From: Tilletiopsis washingtonensis
Lineage: Eukaryota; Basidiomycota; Exobasidiomycetes; Entylomatales
DNA: 64,000 bases
Assembly (NCBI RefSeq): GCF_003144115.1
Contig: NW_020312012.1
Coordinates: forward strand, 400,601-464,600
Direction of reading: 5' to 3'
Below, piece after piece: positions 60,355 to 64,000 of the stretch. Each line of letters begins with the position of its first letter. Position 1 is the first letter of the stretch. The notes beneath the pieces were generated by a model. It searched no databases. It was not told the DNA's origin and was given only the letters and a program-made list of their open reading frames with translations. The position numbers and the translations under genes are program-made.

Positions 60355-63353
60355 ATGCCCGGCAAGCCGACCGTTGCCTCCGTCGAGATTGGCGATGCGC
60401 CGCCAAAGGGCGAGACGCGCGTGCGCCGCGCCTTCTGCTCCCCCGACCGCCTCGTCCACCGCCCCACGGGCGACGACGGCAACATCAACACCATGGCCGA
60501 TGTGCTGCAGTATGCCGTGCGCAGTGAGTGGGCCACAGGGGGCACATGCGTGCACGACGATGCAGCGAGGAGGGTGCAGCAGCTGACCTTCGCCCTCCCC
60601 ACCCGCCCTCATCCACTCGCAGAGTACACCAACAAGCCCTGCATGGGCTACCGCGACGTCATCAAGACGCACACCGAAAAGAAGGAGATCACAAAGAAGG
60701 TCGACGGCGAGGAGGTCAAGGGTGAGTGCCTCGCGCGCGCCGAGTGTTGTGTGAGCCGGTGGAGGAGCAAGAGATGCAGAGACGGCTGCGGCAGATGCAG
60801 GGAGCGGACCCGGCGAGGCACGCGAGGCAGACATTCGTGCATCCGCAAGAGAGCCTGCGAGCTAGCTGGCAGCCGCTGTGGCAGCGACTCGCGCAACGTG
60901 CGAAGCAGCGTGAGGCCACGTCGGCCTGCCAGCAGAGACGCAGCAGCGCCGAATCTCGAGCTTCTGCTCGCGAAAGCCGCTCTGCCGCTGCAGACGGCGA
61001 GTGCGCTCGAGACCGGTTCCAGGCCTGCGCAGTGCGCTGGCTGCCGCGCTGCTGCTCAGTACAACGTTGCCCGTTCAGTTCGAGCAGCGCCCGTTCCGTC
61101 TCTCTATTCGCAGCGGCTGACATCCCGTCCCTGCTCGCCAGAGACCAAGACGTGGCAGCTGCAGGAGCTGAGCGAGTACAAGGTGCGTCTCTTGCAATTG
61201 CGCGCGCACGCTGCGCCGCAGCTGCTCACCTACTCTGCGGCGCCTCTGCTCACGCTTGTGCCCTGCAGTACCTCACGTTCAAGCAGTTCAACGAGCTCGT
61301 GGTTGAGATTTCGAGCGGCCTGCGCAACCTCGGCATGACGTCGGAGAAGCGCTTCAACATCTACGGCAGCACCTCGTGCGTAGCCGTGCCTGGGCGCCGC
61401 TCTGCCGAGCATGATGCTCACGCTCCCGCTTGCGCAGGCTCGACTGGCAGTCGATGGCGCACTCGTGTTTCGCGCAGAACATTCCCTTTTGCACGGCGTA
61501 CGACACGCTGGGGCCCGAGGGCCTGCAGCACTCGCTCGCCGAGCCCGAGGTGGTGGGCATCTTTACCAACCCGCAGCTGCTCAAGACGCTCTGCGACGTG
61601 CTCGACGACACGCCCACGGTGCGCTACGTCATCTACAACGGCAAGCCCGAGGAGGCGCAGCTCGAGACGCTGCGCAAGAAGCTCGAGGGCCGCGAGGGCG
61701 CCAAGGTCATCTCGCTCGACGAGCTCAAGGCGGACGGGCGCGCGAACAAGGCCGAGGCCAACCCGCCAAAGGCCGACGATGTGGCGTGCATCATGTACAC
61801 GTCGGGCTCGACGGGCAAGCCCAAGGGTGTGATTCTGAAGCACAGCAACCTCGTCGCCGCCACGGGCGCCGTGGAGCTGCTGCTGGGCCAGCACCTGCGG
61901 CCCACGGACACGTTCCTGGCGTACCTGCCGCTGGCGCACATTCTCGAGTTCATCGTCGAGTGCAGTCTCATGTACGTCGGCGTCACGATGGGCTACGGCG
62001 GCGTCAAGACGCTCACGCCCGCGGGCGTCAAGAACTGCGAGGGCGACCTGATGGCCTTCAAGCCGAGCGTCATGGTCGGCGTGCCGGCGGTGTGGGAGAC
62101 GATCCGCAAGGGCATCCTCACCAAGGTCAACGCCGGCCCGGCGGTGGCGCGCCTGGCGTTCAAGGGCGCCCTGTCGTGGAAGCGCAACTCGATTCCGCTG
62201 CTCAGCAGTGCCTCGGAGGTCATCTTCAACAAGGTGCGCGCCCAGACGGGCGGGCGCCTGCGCATTGCCCTCAGCGGCGGCGCGGCCATCTCGCGCGAGA
62301 CGCAGGAGTTCCTCGACATGGCCCTCGTGACGCTGCTGCAGGGCTACGGCATGACGGAGAGCTGCGGCATGTGCACGATTGGCACGCCCGACTTTTGCGC
62401 GTACAGCACCGTGGGTGCGCCGAGCCCGGCCATCGAGATCAAGCTCGTCGACGTGCCCGACGCCGGCTACTTTGCCACCAACGACCCGCCGCAGGGCGAG
62501 GTGCTCATCCGCGGGCCCGCCGTCACCGAGGGCTACTTCAAGCGCGAGGAGACGACGCGCGAGGCCATCAATGCCGACGGCTGGCTCATGACGGGCGACG
62601 TGGGCCAGTGGAACAAGGACGGCACCCTCTCGGTCATCGACCGCAAGAAGAACCTCGTCAAGCTCAGCGGCGGCGAGTACATTGCCATCGAAAAGGTAAG
62701 TGTTGTGTGCGAAATCGCCGCTGAGGGTGGAGGCAGCAGGTGCGACGAGGCGGTAGACGCGGAGGAGAGATGCAGGCCCAAGGAGCGACGAGGTGGGGGC
62801 AGACGCGTTGGAGCGGCAGCGCAAGGGCCTGCATCCCTCTCCTCCGCAGCCACATCCACCACCTCGGCCCCGTCTCGCCACACGGGAGAGGCCCTGCTCC
62901 CCTTTTCGCAGCCACACACACTGACACATGCCCTTGCGCCACAGCTCGAGTCGACGTACAAGTCGTGCGACCTGGTGCAGAACATGTGCGTGCACGCCGA
63001 CGCCAACGCCAGCAAGCCCATGGCCATCGTCTTTCCGCGCGAGGATGCGCTCAAGGCGCTCGGCGGCGGCCGTTCGCTCGAGGAGCTGTGCAACGACGAC
63101 AAGGTGGCGAACCAGGTGCTGAAGCAGCTCAACGAGGTCGGCCGCAAGGGCGGCCTGAAGGGACAGGAGGCACTCACACTGTGCATTCTCGTGCCCGAGG
63201 AACTGCCGATGACTGGTGAGTTGTGTCGAGCGACGCGGATGGGGCGGGCCGAGACTGACCCTCCCCCCCCCCCCCCCCCCAGCGGCGCAGAAGCTGGAGC
63301 GCGGCAAGGTGACGAAGAAGTACGCCGATGTCATCAAGGAGAAGTACGTGTAG
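60355..63353 (+). CDS. Long-chain fatty-acid CoA ligase (Faa1/Faa4 type)
   Basis: Activates long-chain fatty acids to acyl-CoA with ATP; lipid droplet/ER associated. Seven exons: 60355-60523, 60623-60721, 61142-61182, 61269-61375, 61438-62695, 62945-63215 and 63283-63353, giving 671 residues. Motifs in order: KYTNKPCMGYRDVIKTHTEK, YLTFKQFNELVVEISSGL, WQSMAHSCFAQNIPFCTAYD, the AMP-binding P-loop CIMYTSGSTGKPKGV (near residue 260), AYLPLAHILEFIVEC, GVPAVWETIRKGIL, LSGGAAISRETQEFLD, LLQGYGMTESCGMC, DGWLMTGDVGQWNKDGTLSV and the fatty-acyl signature DRKKNLVKLSGGEYIAIEK. It ends KYADVIKEKYV. Exon 3 is only 41 nt, after a 420-nt intron. Intron 5 uses the only GTAAGT donor seen. Intron 6 has a run of about 18 C directly before its AG. 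Confidence 0.94.
63261..63280 (+). repeat. C homopolymer before a splice acceptor
   Basis: About 18 C in a row directly abut the AG at 63281-63282 in the last intron of the acyl-CoA synthetase gene, acting as the polypyrimidine tract. Confidence 0.85.
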
Positions 63354-63878
63354 GGTCTTCTACGCGTAGCTCAGCTCTACTTGCCCTTTCGTCCGAGCCT
63401 GCGCTTCCCGATCCGAGTGTCCGATACCCTCACCCACCTCTCCTCTCGCGCCGGACTATGCCCCCACCTCTTCTCCCTGCTACGCTGCACCTCTCGAATA
63501 TCCCTACTCGTGGCGCCGCTCGAGCCGAGTGTGTTTTCTCTGAATGCCCACGTCTCTCTTTTTCCCAAGCTGTTCCGCCCGCGCCCTCTTGGTGTCCGTG
63601 CTTGGGAGGGAGGGATGCGCTATGCACCTGAGCCGCGTAGTGCGGGTGGGGCCGAGCGTGGGAGCGCTGCGCACTTGGCGCCGTGTGGGGGAGAGAGAGA
63701 GCGAGCGCGCGGCGTGACGTCACGCGCGCTGAGCCCGCATGCCGCATGTCGCACCGCCTCGCTGCGCGGCGATTCTCTTAGATGCTCAGCCTTGGCTGCA
63801 ACTCGACTGCGCATCCCCGCGCACCTTCGCTCTCCCCCACCACCACCCACACACCTCACACTTTCACACCCTCCAACC
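63354..63878. other. Intergenic region
   Basis: About 525 bases: CT-rich 3' UTR of the synthetase gene, then the promoter and C/A-rich leader of the next gene. A GTGACGTCACG palindrome (ATF/CREB-like TGACGTCA, 63716-63723) lies about 155 bases before the next ATG. Confidence 0.5.
63716..63723. promoter_or_regulatory. ATF/CREB-type site (TGACGTCA)
   Basis: Perfect 8-bp palindrome within GCGTGACGTCACGCG, itself palindromic for 15 bases apart from the centre. Upstream of the gene starting at 63879. It matches the consensus of bZIP ATF/CREB factors. Confidence 0.55.
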
Positions 63879-64000
63879 ATGTCCAACAACGAGCAGCAGT
63901 TCAGCATCCAGCCCCACCCGGCCACCAGTGCGTCTTTGCTGGCCTTCTCCCTCTCCTTGCTTCGCCTTCGCCATCTTCCTTACTCTTCTCGCTGACGCGC
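63879..64000 (+). CDS. First exon of an unidentified gene, cut by window end
   Basis: ATG at 63879 opens MSNNEQQFSIQPHPAT, ending at a GTGCGT donor (exon end 63927, phase 1). The rest lies beyond the window. Too short to name. Confidence 0.55.

Noticed and set aside
61418-63337. 639-codon minus-strand ORF opposite the acyl-CoA synthetase
   Set aside because: Antisense artefact of a conserved gene; crosses confirmed introns.

Overview
The window is nuclear DNA of a filamentous or yeast-like fungus, almost certainly a basidiomycete and probably Ustilaginomycotina. The reasons are the very high GC content, short dense genes on both strands, and many short introns (mostly 50-90 nt) with GTGAGT, GTGCGT or GTCAGT donors. 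Gene content also fits: a Fus3/Kss1-class MAP kinase with an N-terminal extension like that reported for smut Kpp6, an Ole1-type desaturase with a C-terminal cytochrome b5 domain, an Arg5,6 fusion, and a Pho80-type cyclin. Exon joins below were worked out by hand from splice motifs, reading phase and family conservation; unless stated, every reconstructed CDS is a multiple of three and ends in a stop.

Layout. 0-12.6 kb: Pep12-like syntaxin (+), Pho80-type cyclin (-), Sub2/UAP56 RNA helicase (-, with a long GC-AG intron), CCT6 chaperonin subunit (+), a metazoan-like 4E-BP translation repressor (-), and dynactin p27/DCTN6 (+). 12.6-17.5 kb: a RecA/Rad51-superfamily ATPase with a long disordered N-terminus (-), the MAP kinase (-), and a small Lys/Ala/Thr-rich gene (-). 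17.9-21.4 kb: gene-poor. 21.4-27.3 kb: a large Gln-rich C2H2 zinc-finger protein (+) and a GRGGAGN-repeat (DUF3602/Par32-like) protein (+). 27.9-37.8 kb: Arg5,6 (-), serine hydroxymethyltransferase (+, with two perfect palindromes upstream) and an uncharacterised disordered protein (+). 37.8-41.7 kb: a long upstream region and intronless Ole1 (+). 42.4-46.8 kb: one continuous minus-strand reading frame that joins a complete secreted S1/P1 nuclease to an auxin-efflux-carrier-type membrane transporter. 47.1-52.1 kb: a centrin/EF-hand-like acidic protein (+) and an ERp38-type protein disulfide isomerase (+), the latter interrupted by a 695-base run of N.

52.5-55.1 kb carries no recognisable gene. 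It holds a series of long imperfect inverted repeats, roughly 160-240 bp apart, several sharing the apex GGGCGT-N3-ACGCCC. 56.1-64 kb: a secreted 7-bladed lactonase (-), two doubtful small ORFs, a long-chain acyl-CoA synthetase (+), and the first exon of a gene cut by the window end.

Taken together the genes are mostly housekeeping: trafficking, folding, mRNA export, amino-acid, one-carbon and lipid metabolism. Two candidate TORC1 outputs (4E-BP and the Par32-like protein) lie in the same window. The three observations most worth following up are the nuclease-transporter fusion, the palindromic array at 52.5-55.1 kb, and the animal-type 4E-BP with an intact C-terminal TOS motif.
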